Assembly (NCBI GenBank): GCA_945883845.1
Contig: CAMCYI010000013.1
Span: 1 to 64,000 of the forward strand
From: Bacteriovorax stolpii
GTDB taxonomy: Bacteria; Bdellovibrionota; Bacteriovoracia; Bacteriovoracales; Bacteriovoracaceae
Direction: 5' to 3'
Length of the DNA stretch: 64,000 nucleotides
In this document: positions 51,098 through 61,796 of the stretch, one piece after another
Layout of the letters: every line of letters begins with the position of its first letter
Position numbering within the stretch: position 1 is the first letter of the stretch
Program-made: the position numbers and the translations under genes
Notes under the pieces: generated by a model
What the model saw: the letters and a program-made list of their open reading frames with translations, nothing else
What the model was told of the DNA's origin: nothing
Database searches by the model: none

Positions 51098-54000
51098 CTT
51101 AATTTCACCTGATGAATTTTGCCGTCATCTAAGAACGGAATGCGATCTACTTTCTTTTCATCCAGCTCCAGTGCTTGAGACTTCCCGCCATTAATGATCA
51201 GAATGTTGAAAACAGTTTCGCCGCGGCGATAAACCATTTCCACTTTCTCCCAGCTTTCCGGAACACGAGGAGTGAGAGTGAAGTGATCCGCTTCGAGATT
51301 AAATCCAATGATCGTTTCGAGTCCCGCACGGTAGTACCAGCTCGCTGACCCTGTATACCAGGTCCATCCACCCCGACCTACGTGAGGATTTACGCCGTAA
51401 ATGTCGGCCGCTATAACGTAAGGTTCAACTTTATATTTTTCAGACTTTTCTTTAGTGTCCGCGTGATTGATCGGATTGATCATCGAATAAAGTTCAACCC
51501 CGGTTTCCGAATCTCCCGACAGCGCGTAGGCCATCATGGTCCAGATAGCTGCATGAGTGTACTGTCCGCCGTTCTCGCGCACGCCCGGCACATAACCTTT
51601 AATGTATCCGGGATCCTGCTGACTCTTATCAAACGGAGGTGTGAAAAGTTTTATCAAACCTTCTTCCCGGTTAATGAGATGCTCGTCAACTTTTGAAAGA
51701 GCAAGCTTCGATCGTTCCTTGTCTCCTGTTCCGGAAATGATGGACCAGGACTGTGCAATGGCATCGATCTTACATTCTTCGTTGCCCCATGATCCCATGG
51801 GGGAGCCATTGTCGAAGTAGGCACGAAGATACCATTCGCCATCCCAGGCATTGCTCTCAATATTGTGCTTGAGGTCTTCCAGATGTTTTTCATAGACCTG
51901 AAGTCGGTTCTCATCGTTCTGACTTTTAGCGATGGGAAGGAAATTTTTCAGGACTCCAGAAAGAAACCACGCCATCCATACACTTTCTCCACGTCCCTCG
52001 TTGCCCACTCGGCTCATGCCATCGTTCCAATCACCTGATCCGAAGAGAGGTAAACCGTGGGGGCCGGTTTTCAGGCTTCGGTCCATGGTACGGACACAAT
52101 GCTCATATAATGTGGCCGTCTGTTTTGACGTCAGTGGTTCTGTATATGTTTCATCGTGACCTTCTTCGAGAAGAGGTGTTTCGATAAATGGAATCTTCTC
52201 GCTGAGAATTTTTGTGTCACCTGTTGTTTTCACATAAAAACTTGTGACGTAAGGAAGCCAGAGTAAATCATCTGAGAATCTCGTACGCACTCCGCGTCCT
52301 GTTGGAGGATGCCACCAGTGCTGGACATCTCCCTCAGGAAACTGACGATGGGCAGCCCGAAGAATCTGTTCTCGGGCCAGTTCTGGGCGTGAATAAACAA
52401 GGGCCATGACATCCTGAAGCTGATCGCGGAAACCATAGGCACCACCTGACTGATAGAAAGCAGTTCGTGCCCAATAACGACACGCGAGGGTTTGATAGAC
52501 TAACCATCGGTTCATGATGATATTCATGGCCTCATCGGGAGTCTTTACCTGAATTGTGTTAAGGGTCTTGTCCCAGGATTCTTTCATCGTTCTGAAAGCA
52601 TCTTGAACTTTTGATGCGTTTCTATACTTTATGACAAGATTTTTTCCTTCCGGACCTGCATCAGTCTGCCCGAGGAGAATGAAAATTTCTTTTTCTTCGT
52701 CAGCTTTTAAGTCAAAGACACTCATCAAGGCCGCACATGGATCCACTGCACCGCCATGTTTGTTCGATAAGTGACCTCGGTAAAGAGAGGCAGGTTTTTG
52801 AAGTGAGCCGTTTCTTCCGAGGAATTCACGTCGATCACAGGTGAAACTTGAGACCGGTTCACTCATCGCAAAGAATGCCGTCCTTCCGGAAAATTCATTG
52901 TTGTAGGTGTTCCGTGCAAAAATAATCTGGTTGGTTTCATCCCATTCAGTGAAGACAGTCTGAGCACTTTGCGCTCTCTGAACGCCGAGAACCCATTCAA
53001 CGAAAGGCATGATAGAAAGCTTTCTGGATCTTCCGCTCTTATTTTTGAGCTTCAATTGCATGATTTTGACTGTTTCGTTTTCAGGAACAAAATAAGTTAA
53101 TCGATGGTAAATGCCCTCTGCTTCAGTTTCAAACTCAGTATAACCCTGGCCATGCCTGATGATCGTATCATTTTTACTTCGCACCGGAAGGGGAGTCGGA
53201 CTCCAGAAAGATCCTGTCTCTTCGTCGCGGATATAAATGGCCTCGCCTGGTGGATCACTGACCGGATCGTTGGACCATGGAGTAAGACGGTTTTCACGAC
53301 TGTTCACTGACCATGTCGTGCCTGAGCCGCTTTCAGAAACAACAAATCCGAAATCTTTTTTATTCGCGACAACGTTGATCCATGGGGCAGGTGTCGTGAT
53401 TCCATCCTGTAAATGGATAACGTATTCTTCACCATTGCCAATAAAACCACCGAAAGTGTTCTTAAAAGTAAGTTCAGGGGGTGTCAGCTTCGACGGTGTC
53501 CACGCTTTTTTCTGAAGAGTTGATATGAATGCTGCTGGCAGCGGAGAATCCAGTGGCCGTCGTTTCAACTGCTCTTCAAGAGTTCCTTTGTCTGCAAAAA
53601 TATTCAGACGAGCAATCGTCTTCAGGAGAGTCAGGTCTTCCTCAGGAATGAGGTCTGCCCGACGGACAAATATACCTCCTGGTCTATCCAGGAGATGGTG
53701 CGCGCCGCTGATGAGAATCTGTCGCATGACTTCTTCATTCAGTGTCTGCAGATAACTTGTCGCGTGTTCATTGAGTATGATGAGGTCAAATCTGATTCCC
53801 TTCAATCGAAGATACTCATGACCTCGCAGAAGTTCCCGGACTAGGGAGATATCTTTATCATCATGGATTCTGGTCAGGACGATTGGAAGATCACCGCTGA
53901 TTCCATACGCCCAAAGAGCAGACTGCTGGCGATTGTTTCTTGCCATCACCAGGGAAGTCGCCCGTAAATAAGGAGCAAGATAGAGAATACGGCCACCGAG

Positions 54001-57000
54001 GCGCTGGAAGACATGAGCTTTTTCCGTGGAAACGTTAATATGTCTCAGGCCTATCTGAGCTTTAACCCATCCGAGACTTGTCTCACGCTGGAAGATATTC
54101 GGATCGCGATACTTGTCGACAAGATTCAAGCAGTCCTGGCGATTTTCAGCCACACCTGTCGTGAATGTCACCCGTACAAAACTTCTGGCCTTAACCCGAA
54201 TTTTTCTTCGCAGTGAAAAAATGGGATCAAGGACGGCCCCAACACTTCCGCTGAGCGGAGTTTTATCCGTATGGGCCCGGCCTTCGAAGACTGTCTGTCC
54301 ACGACCGACGAAGCGTGATCGATCAGTTTCAAATTCAAGTGTGCCGACTTTTTCACCTTCCACGACAACAGTGTGGAGGGCCCAATGCTCTTTTTCTTTT
54401 GACGAGCGCGGTCTTCTCATGGCGAGAAGTGCATCGTGTTCCTGAAGGTACTCTGTCTGAATGAAAAGATTACTGAATGCAGGATGTGCGACATCATCCT
54501 GCAGCCGGGCCAGTGCGATTTCCATGAAGCTTGTCACATCGAGAACCATGTCAGTGTTGGTTTTATTCGTCAGGGTAACCCGTCTCATCTCGACATTATC
54601 TTCTGAGGAAACGATCACTTCTGTGGTCATGATAGTATCGAGATCTTCACGGATGAGTTCAATTTTGTCTTCAGCGAAATGAGATTCAAACTTCAGCGGC
54701 TTAGGATCCCTGGCCCGTGGTGCTGTTGACCAGAGTTTGTTTTGCTCCTGATTCCGCACAAAAATAAACTGGCCGTAGTTGTCCAGTGTTGAGTCTTCCC
54801 GCCATCTGCTGACAAGACGATCTTCCATTTTGGAAAATCCACCGCCGGAACTTGAAAGCATCAGTGTATAGCGACCATTTGATAGAACCTGTGTTCTCGG
54901 TGTTGAAAGATGGGCGTCAACGTACGAGCGAACATGATGGTTCTCGGAAAAGCGTGAATAACTTTCAACGTGAGTCTCTTCAGCTCTCGGCTTGAGCGTT
55001 TCTAACGTCGCCGGGATTTTTTCCTGAAGTAGAAGGGCCACCGCCTGAGTGCGGGCATCATTATGAAAGCGCTCCTGCATGATAAAGTTGTTCAGGAGAT
55101 TATTCACTGAAAGTAAACTCATTCCCTGGTGATGGGCCATGTAGGAATGCAAAGTCACATTCTTTCTATTTTTTGGCACACGCTCAGAGGTGTAATCGAT
55201 GGACTCATAGAATCCAAAGTGACCAAGGGCATCCTGACTCTCAAGTATGTTAAGGTTTCTCAGTGCCTCACGCGGATGAACCATCGCTGCCAGCATGGTT
55301 GAGTAAGGTGAGATAACGAGCTCATCACGGAGTCCTCGCTTCAGGCCAAGACCTGGAATACCGAAGGGACCGTACTGGTAATTGAACTGCAGATCGCGCG
55401 CATTGTATCCGGCCTCAGACACCCCCCATGGGATTTGCCTCTGATTTCCATACTCAATCTGACGATTCACCACAGAGTCATAAGTCTGATCAAGAAGAGT
55501 GCCGTCGTATCGTTTCATCACGAGAAGAGGCATGAGGTACTCAAACATCGTGGCACTCCACGAGATGAGACACCTGCTGCCGACGACATTTGTGAGTCCG
55601 CGACCAAGTCTGAACCAGTGCTCGTCTGAGACATCGCCCTTTGAAATCGCAAAGAAACTTGTCAGTCGCGATTCCGAAGCAAGAAGATCGTAATAAGAAT
55701 CGTCCCGTCGGTTTTCCGAAGCATTGAATCCGATAGCAAAAACTTTTCTCTGATCATCAAACAGGAATTTGAAATCCATCGTGTGAGCGAGATCGTGCGC
55801 CTGATAAGCAATGGTCTTAAGGCGTGTACGAAGGCGCGGAAGTTCCGTCATCGAATCACGTTCATAGGAATTGATCTGGTTTAAAAGTGTGTCCATCCAC
55901 TCTTCAATTTTTATACAGAGATGAGGTCGCTGTTCGAACACAAGGTCTCCGAGGAGCTTCTTTGAAATCTGATGATTTTTTTTCAGTTCTTCCCAGCTCA
56001 TGATTCCGATATTTTTTTTCACATGATCGAGATTCTGGGTTAGCCTTTTCAGCGAGCCACTTTTCTGGAGTTTCGACAGACTTTGCAGCTTATGTAGAAG
56101 TTCATCTATGACAATGAACGTATCTGAAAGTCCTTGTTGGACATTCTTGTTGATGAAATCTCCCTGGGCCAGGGTCAAACAGGCCTGCTTTAACGTAATT
56201 AAATGGCCGGCCAGGTTACCGGAATCCACGGTCGAAATATATTTCGGGTGAAGTGGTGCGAGCGAGAGTGTGTCGTACCAGTTGTAAAGATGGCCCTGAT
56301 GTTTTTCAAGTTTCGCCACGGTTGCAAGAGTGTTCTCCGTTTTTTCTACGAAATCAACCAGACCCAAATAACCAAAGTCATAGGCAGATAGGTTTGCGAG
56401 TAACTGAAGACCGATGTTTGTCGGTGAAGTTCTGTGTGCAATGACTGGACGTGGATCTTCCTGGAAATTATCTGGTGCAAGCCAATTTTCTTTTTCGTTG
56501 GCGAACGTTTCAAAGAAATGCCAGGTCATGCGGGCAAAGCGTCTGAAAGCTTTCTTTTCTTCCGATGTCAGGGCAGTCAGATTGCCCGGTAGCGTTTTTT
56601 TCGTCTCGTGTGAAATGTACGGAGCAATCGCCCAGGACAAAATGAATGGCATGGCAAAGAAGATGGAGTCCGGGCGCACTATGAGAATAAGTCCAGTAGT
56701 GAAGATCGCCATGAATGTACTGTGAGAAACAAATTCTTTCCACGTGTACGAAGTTTTCGTTTCTTTTTGGGTCTGCGAGAAAGTCACCCATTCAAGCATG
56801 TGCCTATGGGAGAAAAACATTCTGTAAAGGGAACGGAAGATGGCATCCGTATTATTCCATGCCATGTTTGGAAGATAGACCACCATCATGAAAACCTGTT
56901 CGATCCGGCTTCTGATAGAGCGGAAAGCTGCGTTCAGGTGCTCTGGCCATGGAATATTTTTTCCCTTCACCAGGTCCTGCAGGGACGGTGCCCACACAGG

Positions 57001-59568
57001 AAGACTCATGGTGAAAATAACCGCGGCTGTCCAGAAGAGGGCAGATCCCGGAAGGATCGTCCACCCCAATGTCATCCAGATAAGAATGAGGGGCGCCATG
57101 AGACTGCGACGGAGATTATCAAGAATTTTCCACTTTGCTACCAACGGCAGATTATTTTTAACCCATTCGCCTTTTGCATTTTTAACTTTCGGGAAAAGCC
57201 ACGGCGCAATCTGCCAGTCTCCGCGAGTCCAGCGATGATTTCTCTTGGCGAAAGTTTCGTAGTTGGAAGGATATTCATCAATCAATTCGTAATCAGTGAC
57301 CAGTGCTACCCGCGCAAAGCTTCCTTCGAACAAATCGTGACTGAGAACTGTATTTTCAGGAACACGCTCCTCAAGTGCGAGCTCAAAAGCGTCAAGGTCG
57401 TACAACCCTTTTCCGGTGTATGTTCCTTCCCCGAAAAAATCCTGATACACGTCCGAGACGGCCGTCGTGTAGGGATCGATACCGGTGTTCCCGGAAAAAA
57501 TCTGGGAGAACCTTGTCTTGGAAGATGAGACAACTGATACACTTACTCTCGGCTGAATGATGCCGTAGCCTTTGATGATTCTTTTTTCTTTAGGACAATA
57601 GATCGGCCTGTTAAGAGGATGAGTGATGGTTCCTACCAGGCGACGGGCATTCTGGAGGGGAAGCTGAGTGTCCGCATCGAGTGTGATGATATACTTAATT
57701 GTTTTAAAGAATTCGTAGTCCGGAAGTTCGATCAGGTACGATGTGTCTTTCGCTCCCCGCATAAGATGGTTGAATTCCAGAATCTTTCCGCGCTTTCTTT
57801 CCCATCCCATCCAGCAGCTTTCTGCTTCATTTAAAAGTCTCGCACGATGAAAAGCATAAAAGCGAGGTCTCTCGCCCTTAGCATATCTTTCGTTGAGTAT
57901 CTGAATTTCTGACTGCACAAGGGCAAGAATCTCTGCGTCTTCTTTACGAACTTGCGTCGGTGAATCTCTCAGGTCACCAAGAAGAGCAAAGAAAATGTTT
58001 TCATCCTGGTTTGCCAGGTATTGGACTTCGATATTATTGATGAGTTCTTTAATCACTTCATCAGAAGTAAACATACAAGGTACGACTACCATGCTCGCGC
58101 TATGAGAGGGGAGTCCTTCTTTATAATCCATACGCGGAAGGCGTCTTGGTTTTCTGAGTAAGGTTGTGACGTAGTTTACGATACCGACAGCAAGTTCACT
58201 TACCGGAATCAAAATCAGGGCCATTAAAAGAATGTGAGGAAAAAGACGGTTTTCAAATTTTGTCAGGTAACCAAGGAAAAGTGCATTGAAATAAAGAACA
58301 AGAACAAAGATCGAACCGAAGTAAAGCAGGGCCGGATGGCGGTCCACAAATCTCCGGATCTTTTCTTTAACCGGTGATACATAGCCGAGTTGAGATTCTG
58401 TTATTGGAAGACCTTCACCCAAAAGGTAGAAGCCCACATGGTTTTCCTGTCCGCTGAATTTTTCATAGCGATGGCTGAGATCAAGGATGGTCTTTGCCAC
58501 TTCAATTTCTGTCTTGCCTGAATACCGTGAGAGTCTTTCAATTTCTTTGCGGTAACAATCCCGTGTAGGAATATCCATAAGAGCGTACACGTCTGCCGGA
58601 TCTTTGCGCAGGATCGGCTCCACAAGACTTACACTTTCAAAAAAATCATGCCAGTCAATGATCGAAAAAAGTCTCATGCTGTTAATAATGTTACCGATGG
58701 AAATCTGGTCTGCGGCCTGACGATAATGCTCGAGCTCAGTCAATGCACCTGTGCTCGTTCCGCATGTGTCGAGAGTTTTATCCAGCCATTCCATGACTTT
58801 AAAAATTCCCGGATCCTGATCCCGAAGACGTCCAATAAGCTGAACAATGAATGCGCGATGGAAATTTTCTTTTTTCGAAAGAATGGATTCAAGTTTCTCC
58901 AAAATGGCTTCAGGATGAGTGTCATTATCCACCATCATGCTGAGAAGGATATCAGCGAGCTCATCGGCTTTGCGTCTCTGAAGACGCGCCTGGAGAATTC
59001 TGCGAACGATGGGGAGTAAGCGTTTAATGAGTGCAATCCTGAGTGTAATCGCAACGGCCCAAAGTTCACCGATAGAAAGAGGAGAAACCGTCTGAAAAGC
59101 AGCAACGAATTTTTTCAGTGACTCTACATCGATTCGTGCGTCTCCAATAAGGACCACAGTATGTGCGATGGCGTACACGCGCGGGTAGCCCGCATATTCG
59201 CCTTCTTTAATCTTGGGAAGTTCATGGTAAAAATCACGAGGTAAGTCGCGTTTGATACTTCTTAGCTGGTCTTCAATGATATGGAAGTTATCCAGGAACC
59301 ATTCCGTTGCCGGCGTCATGTTAAGAAGCGAAATTTCTCTTGTCAAAAGCAGATACGACTCAAGAAGTTCACTGCAATCGAGAATGACCTCAGGGAGAAG
59401 ACTTCTTCCTTTCGTGTTTTCTTTTTCCAATACTAATTTGTTGGCCAGAGATTTTGAGGTCATCTCCATGCGCTCACCACTCAGAACTTCAGTCTGGTGA
59501 TCTTCAAAGAGTAAGGGAGCAAATTCAGTAAAGGTGCTCGGTGAGTTTTTCGTCGGAATCAACATCAT
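51094..59568 (-). CDS. ndvB: Cyclic beta-1,2-glucan synthase (NdvB/Cgs type)
   Basis: ATG 59568 follows AGAGG and gives about 2824 residues, close to Brucella Cgs and S. meliloti NdvB. The domains are in the canonical order: an N-terminal cytoplasmic part; membrane helices near 415-480; a family-84-type glycosyltransferase with YIITLDADTQLP (about 620) and NHRWTRGDWQIAPW (about 778); further membrane pairs near 825-860 and 950-985; a glycoamylase-like domain near 1060 (NWYDTLSLAPLHP); and a C-terminal GH94-type region with YGFRDQLQDVMAL (about 2380) and FGSGDWNDGMSRVG (about 2513). It should polymerise UDP-glucose and cyclise the chain. Cyclic glucans protect against hypo-osmotic stress and aid host contact. 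Confidence 0.88.
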   Translation of the reverse strand: MMLIPTKNSPSTFTEFAPLLFEDHQTEVLSGERMEMTSKSLANKLVLEKENTKGRSLLPEVILDCSELLESYLLLTREISLLNMTPATEWFLDNFHIIEDQLRSIKRDLPRDFYHELPKIKEGEYAGYPRVYAIAHTVVLIGDARIDVESLKKFVAAFQTVSPLSIGELWAVAITLRIALIKRLLPIVRRILQARLQRRKADELADILLSMMVDNDTHPEAILEKLESILSKKENFHRAFIVQLIGRLRDQDPGIFKVMEWLDKTLDTCGTSTGALTELEHYRQAADQISIGNIINSMRLFSIIDWHDFFESVSLVEPILRKDPADVYALMDIPTRDCYRKEIERLSRYSGKTEIEVAKTILDLSHRYEKFSGQENHVGFYLLGEGLPITESQLGYVSPVKEKIRRFVDRHPALLYFGSIFVLVLYFNALFLGYLTKFENRLFPHILLMALILIPVSELAVGIVNYVTTLLRKPRRLPRMDYKEGLPSHSASMVVVPCMFTSDEVIKELINNIEVQYLANQDENIFFALLGDLRDSPTQVRKEDAEILALVQSEIQILNERYAKGERPRFYAFHRARLLNEAESCWMGWERKRGKILEFNHLMRGAKDTSYLIELPDYEFFKTIKYIITLDADTQLPLQNARRLVGTITHPLNRPIYCPKEKRIIKGYGIIQPRVSVSVVSSSKTRFSQIFSGNTGIDPYTTAVSDVYQDFFGEGTYTGKGLYDLDAFELALEERVPENTVLSHDLFEGSFARVALVTDYELIDEYPSNYETFAKRNHRWTRGDWQIAPWLFPKVKNAKGEWVKNNLPLVAKWKILDNLRRSLMAPLILIWMTLGWTILPGSALFWTAAVIFTMSLPVWAPSLQDLVKGKNIPWPEHLNAAFRSIRSRIEQVFMMVVYLPNMAWNNTDAIFRSLYRMFFSHRHMLEWVTFSQTQKETKTSYTWKEFVSHSTFMAIFTTGLILIVRPDSIFFAMPFILSWAIAPYISHETKKTLPGNLTALTSEEKKAFRRFARMTWHFFETFANEKENWLAPDNFQEDPRPVIAHRTSPTNIGLQLLANLSAYDFGYLGLVDFVEKTENTLATVAKLEKHQGHLYNWYDTLSLAPLHPKYISTVDSGNLAGHLITLKQACLTLAQGDFINKNVQQGLSDTFIVIDELLHKLQSLSKLQKSGSLKRLTQNLDHVKKNIGIMSWEELKKNHQISKKLLGDLVFEQRPHLCIKIEEWMDTLLNQINSYERDSMTELPRLRTRLKTIAYQAHDLAHTMDFKFLFDDQRKVFAIGFNASENRRDDSYYDLLASESRLTSFFAISKGDVSDEHWFRLGRGLTNVVGSRCLISWSATMFEYLMPLLVMKRYDGTLLDQTYDSVVNRQIEYGNQRQIPWGVSEAGYNARDLQFNYQYGPFGIPGLGLKRGLRDELVISPYSTMLAAMVHPREALRNLNILESQDALGHFGFYESIDYTSERVPKNRKNVTLHSYMAHHQGMSLLSVNNLLNNFIMQERFHNDARTQAVALLLQEKIPATLETLKPRAEETHVESYSRFSENHHVRSYVDAHLSTPRTQVLSNGRYTLMLSSSGGGFSKMEDRLVSRWREDSTLDNYGQFIFVRNQEQNKLWSTAPRARDPKPLKFESHFAEDKIELIREDLDTIMTTEVIVSSEDNVEMRRVTLTNKTNTDMVLDVTSFMEIALARLQDDVAHPAFSNLFIQTEYLQEHDALLAMRRPRSSKEKEHWALHTVVVEGEKVGTLEFETDRSRFVGRGQTVFEGRAHTDKTPLSGSVGAVLDPIFSLRRKIRVKARSFVRVTFTTGVAENRQDCLNLVDKYRDPNIFQRETSLGWVKAQIGLRHINVSTEKAHVFQRLGGRILYLAPYLRATSLVMARNNRQQSALWAYGISGDLPIVLTRIHDDKDISLVRELLRGHEYLRLKGIRFDLIILNEHATSYLQTLNEEVMRQILISGAHHLLDRPGGIFVRRADLIPEEDLTLLKTIARLNIFADKGTLEEQLKRRPLDSPLPAAFISTLQKKAWTPSKLTPPELTFKNTFGGFIGNGEEYVIHLQDGITTPAPWINVVANKKDFGFVVSESGSGTTWSVNSRENRLTPWSNDPVSDPPGEAIYIRDEETGSFWSPTPLPVRSKNDTIIRHGQGYTEFETEAEGIYHRLTYFVPENETVKIMQLKLKNKSGRSRKLSIMPFVEWVLGVQRAQSAQTVFTEWDETNQIIFARNTYNNEFSGRTAFFAMSEPVSSFTCDRREFLGRNGSLQKPASLYRGHLSNKHGGAVDPCAALMSVFDLKADEEKEIFILLGQTDAGPEGKNLVIKYRNASKVQDAFRTMKESWDKTLNTIQVKTPDEAMNIIMNRWLVYQTLACRYWARTAFYQSGGAYGFRDQLQDVMALVYSRPELAREQILRAAHRQFPEGDVQHWWHPPTGRGVRTRFSDDLLWLPYVTSFYVKTTGDTKILSEKIPFIETPLLEEGHDETYTEPLTSKQTATLYEHCVRTMDRSLKTGPHGLPLFGSGDWNDGMSRVGNEGRGESVWMAWFLSGVLKNFLPIAKSQNDENRLQVYEKHLEDLKHNIESNAWDGEWYLRAYFDNGSPMGSWGNEECKIDAIAQSWSIISGTGDKERSKLALSKVDEHLINREEGLIKLFTPPFDKSQQDPGYIKGYVPGVRENGGQYTHAAIWTMMAYALSGDSETGVELYSMINPINHADTKEKSEKYKVEPYVIAADIYGVNPHVGRGGWTWYTGSASWYYRAGLETIIGFNLEADHFTLTPRVPESWEKVEMVYRRGETVFNILIINGGKSQALELDEKKVDRIPFLDDGKIHQVKLS

Positions 59569-59680
59569 GCGCCTCTTGCGGAAGGTTTTATTCGCAAATA
59601 AACGCTTGAGTATAAGACTTAACCCATCGCCGATCACGCACATTAACCTTAAGGGATCCTAAAATGATAGGGATTAGAGA

Positions 59681-60334
59681 CTAAGGCTCGATTTCATCTG
59701 CTTTTTTCGTACTTTTCTTTGTCATCTCGTTTGTTTTCTCAATGAGATTACTCGTCGCAGGTTTTGGAGAAAAGTTTTTCTGAAGGATGAATCCACCGAT
59801 GACGATGATCAGGGCAATAATCAATGTACGCCTGAAAGATTTAGATTCTGTCTGCGTCAACATTTTCTTCGTTTTTTTCGGAGCAGCTTTTTCTTCTTCT
59901 TCTTCACGATACTTAGGAACTGGCTTAGCTTCGGAAAGGTCCTTAAGAGACACGATGCGGGTCTTATCAGCTGAATCAAGTGCCTCGGGTGCTTTCGGAG
60001 GACGTGCAATTACTTTAGGGACGGGATTAGAATTCAGCGGAGTTTTCAACAAAACGATATGAGCAACATTCCCAAGACGAAGATATTGGTTCACAAAAAT
60101 TTCGCGACGGTTTCCTGGAACGAGTCTCTCACTATCAATATAGGTTCCGTTCGTACTTCCCTGATCCAGGGCGTACCAGCGTTTATCTTCTTTGATAATT
60201 TTAACGTGTTTTTTACTCACACTTGAGACATCAACGAAGATGTCATTGGATTCATGAGAGCCGACCATCAATTCTTCTTGATCAATGATAAAGAGTTGGG
60301 GATCGACAGACTCAATGTGCACTTCAAGATACAT
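59681..60334 (-). CDS. FHA-domain protein with a C-terminal membrane anchor
   Basis: The 217-residue protein has an N-terminal forkhead-associated domain: VGSHESNDIFVDVSSVSKKH (24-43) and ALDQGSTNGTYIDSERLVPG with the phosphothreonine-binding Ser and Asn. A charged linker (EEEEEKAAPKKTKK) leads to a membrane helix (TLIIALIIVIGGFIL, about 169-183) and a basic tail. It binds phosphothreonine peptides and so acts as a partner of Ser/Thr kinases. It lies 54 bp downstream of the zinc-ribbon gene on the same strand. Confidence 0.87.
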   Translation of the reverse strand: MYLEVHIESVDPQLFIIDQEELMVGSHESNDIFVDVSSVSKKHVKIIKEDKRWYALDQGSTNGTYIDSERLVPGNRREIFVNQYLRLGNVAHIVLLKTPLNSNPVPKVIARPPKAPEALDSADKTRIVSLKDLSEAKPVPKYREEEEEKAAPKKTKKMLTQTESKSFRRTLIIALIIVIGGFILQKNFSPKPATSNLIEKTNEMTKKSTKKADEIEP

Positions 60335-60388
60335 ATCTCTAGATATTAACTTTATTCATCCGGATATTAAACAACTGTTTATTACCGA

Positions 60389-60778
60389 TTACCGATTACC
60401 ATTCACCGGACCGCGACTCTCTTTCATTGCATTGTTCTTACGGATTTCATCGGCCGAAACAGTCGCACCATGTTCGCGGCGGAACATTTTTCTAATGGAT
60501 GTATCTGATTGAGCGCTCTTTCTGAAATTATCCGCGATCTTTAATCTGTCAGCGCACTTCACGCAAATCCACTCGGCTTGAGTTGTAGGATTGCGGTGAT
60601 GGTAAAGTTCAACATCCGGAAGAGTTTGCTGACACTCCTCACAGAAATTTCTCTGTTGCTGGTGAGCAGTGGCTTCACTTTTTACTTTCTTAGGAATGTT
60701 TTCACGATGGTTCTGTGGCTTCGGGGCCACCGTTTCTTTTAAACCGGCCTTTAAAAGTGCGTCTTTCAGAATTCCCAT
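60389..60778 (-). CDS. Zinc-ribbon-like regulatory protein
   Basis: The 129-residue protein has two CxxC pairs, CEEC (46-49) and CVKC (72-75), spaced as in a treble-clef or zinc ribbon, within a highly charged, Gln-rich protein. A basic, helical C-terminus follows (SIRKMFRREHGATVSADEIR). No signal peptide is present. It may bind RNA or the ribosome. Three copies of a TTACCGA-like repeat straddle its stop codon at about 60379-60400. It precedes the FHA gene. Confidence 0.65.
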   Translation of the reverse strand: MGILKDALLKAGLKETVAPKPQNHRENIPKKVKSEATAHQQQRNFCEECQQTLPDVELYHHRNPTTQAEWICVKCADRLKIADNFRKSAQSDTSIRKMFRREHGATVSADEIRKNNAMKESRGPVNGNR

Positions 60779-60824
60779 GCCTTTCTCTCTTGCTAGAATT
60801 TAAGGACATTCTAGCAAAAAAAAG

Positions 60825-61625
60825 TCAGGGCTTATAGCTGGATTTTTCTTCGAACGAAGGTCTTACCGGAAGGGTGAGCTTAAAGTTAGATCCATGGCCG
60901 GTTTCGCTCTGGAGGCCGATTTTCCCGTCGTGCAAGCTCAGGATTTCGCGGGAGATGTAGAGGCCAAAGCCGAGTCCCCGAACCTGGGAGGTTCCCGATC
61001 CCCGTTCAAAACACTCAAAGATTTTCTCCTGTTTCTTCTTGGTAATCCCGGGACCCCGGTCGGCAATCTCGATAAATACGTTCCCTCCGCCGCAGTCTAC
61101 CTGACAGGTCACAGGCGCTCCTGCACAGTGAGTGGATGCGTTGGACAAGAGGTGGGCAAAAACCTGGCGCATGCGGGATTTATCCCAGTAAACCAGCACA
61201 GGAGCATTGAGACTAAAGGTGAAGGGAATATTCCGAAGCTGGAACTCTTTCTGGAAATTCCCAAGAACGATTTCCAGTTCTTCCTCGAGGTCAAAAAATT
61301 CCGGAAAAAGAGGGAGATCGCGATCTGCGAGATTGAGCACGTCGACAAGTTCTTCCACCAGTCTGGACAACCGGCCCCAATCTTTTTTGCTGTTTTCTAG
61401 AAATAGCAGAAATTCATAGTTTTCCTGATCCTTAGCTTTGAGTTTCTTCTCAGCTAGCTCGTGCCGGAGTGTGAGTGCTGTCAGTGGAGTTTTGAGTTCA
61501 TGGGCGATGGTCGCGATGAACTCTCTTCTTGATTCGAGATTGGCCTGATGGACTTTTTCAAGCATGCTTTCAATTTGACTATCTGATGGGAGTTCAACGG
61601 GCAGAAATGGATTGCTACTATGCAT
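60825..61625 (-). CDS. Cytoplasmic sensor histidine kinase
   Basis: The 266-residue protein lacks membrane helices. It has a short N-terminal coiled coil, the H box FIATIAHELKTPLTALTLRHE (phospho-His near 42), N box FAHLLSNASTHC, DRGPGITKKKQEKIFECFER and GLGFGLYISREILSLHDGKIG. It should be an orphan kinase working with a separate regulator. The receiver-only regulator at 62623 is a candidate, separated from it by an acid phosphatase gene. The signal input is not recognisable. Confidence 0.88.
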   Translation of the reverse strand: MHSSNPFLPVELPSDSQIESMLEKVHQANLESRREFIATIAHELKTPLTALTLRHELAEKKLKAKDQENYEFLLFLENSKKDWGRLSRLVEELVDVLNLADRDLPLFPEFFDLEEELEIVLGNFQKEFQLRNIPFTFSLNAPVLVYWDKSRMRQVFAHLLSNASTHCAGAPVTCQVDCGGGNVFIEIADRGPGITKKKQEKIFECFERGSGTSQVRGLGFGLYISREILSLHDGKIGLQSETGHGSNFKLTLPVRPSFEEKSSYKP

Positions 61626-61796
61626 AGATTTATTGAGCTCAGGTTAAGAATTTCAGTTGGCAGCTTGTACAATGGAATTCAAAGGAAAAGAAGAGATGCT
61701 TGTAAGGCGATTTAAGATTTAAGAACAACTTTAGATACCGGGAGCATAGTTGAAAATGGTAATCATTCCTCATCAATTATAACGGAGGATTTATCA

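Noticed and set aside
56722..57528. 268-codon plus-strand frame
   Set aside because: It is antisense to the conserved glycosyltransferase region of the glucan synthase. Long antisense frames are common in long genes.
60379..60400. Tandem TTACCGA-type repeat
   Set aside because: Three short copies at the zinc-ribbon gene stop codon are too few to call a repeat element.
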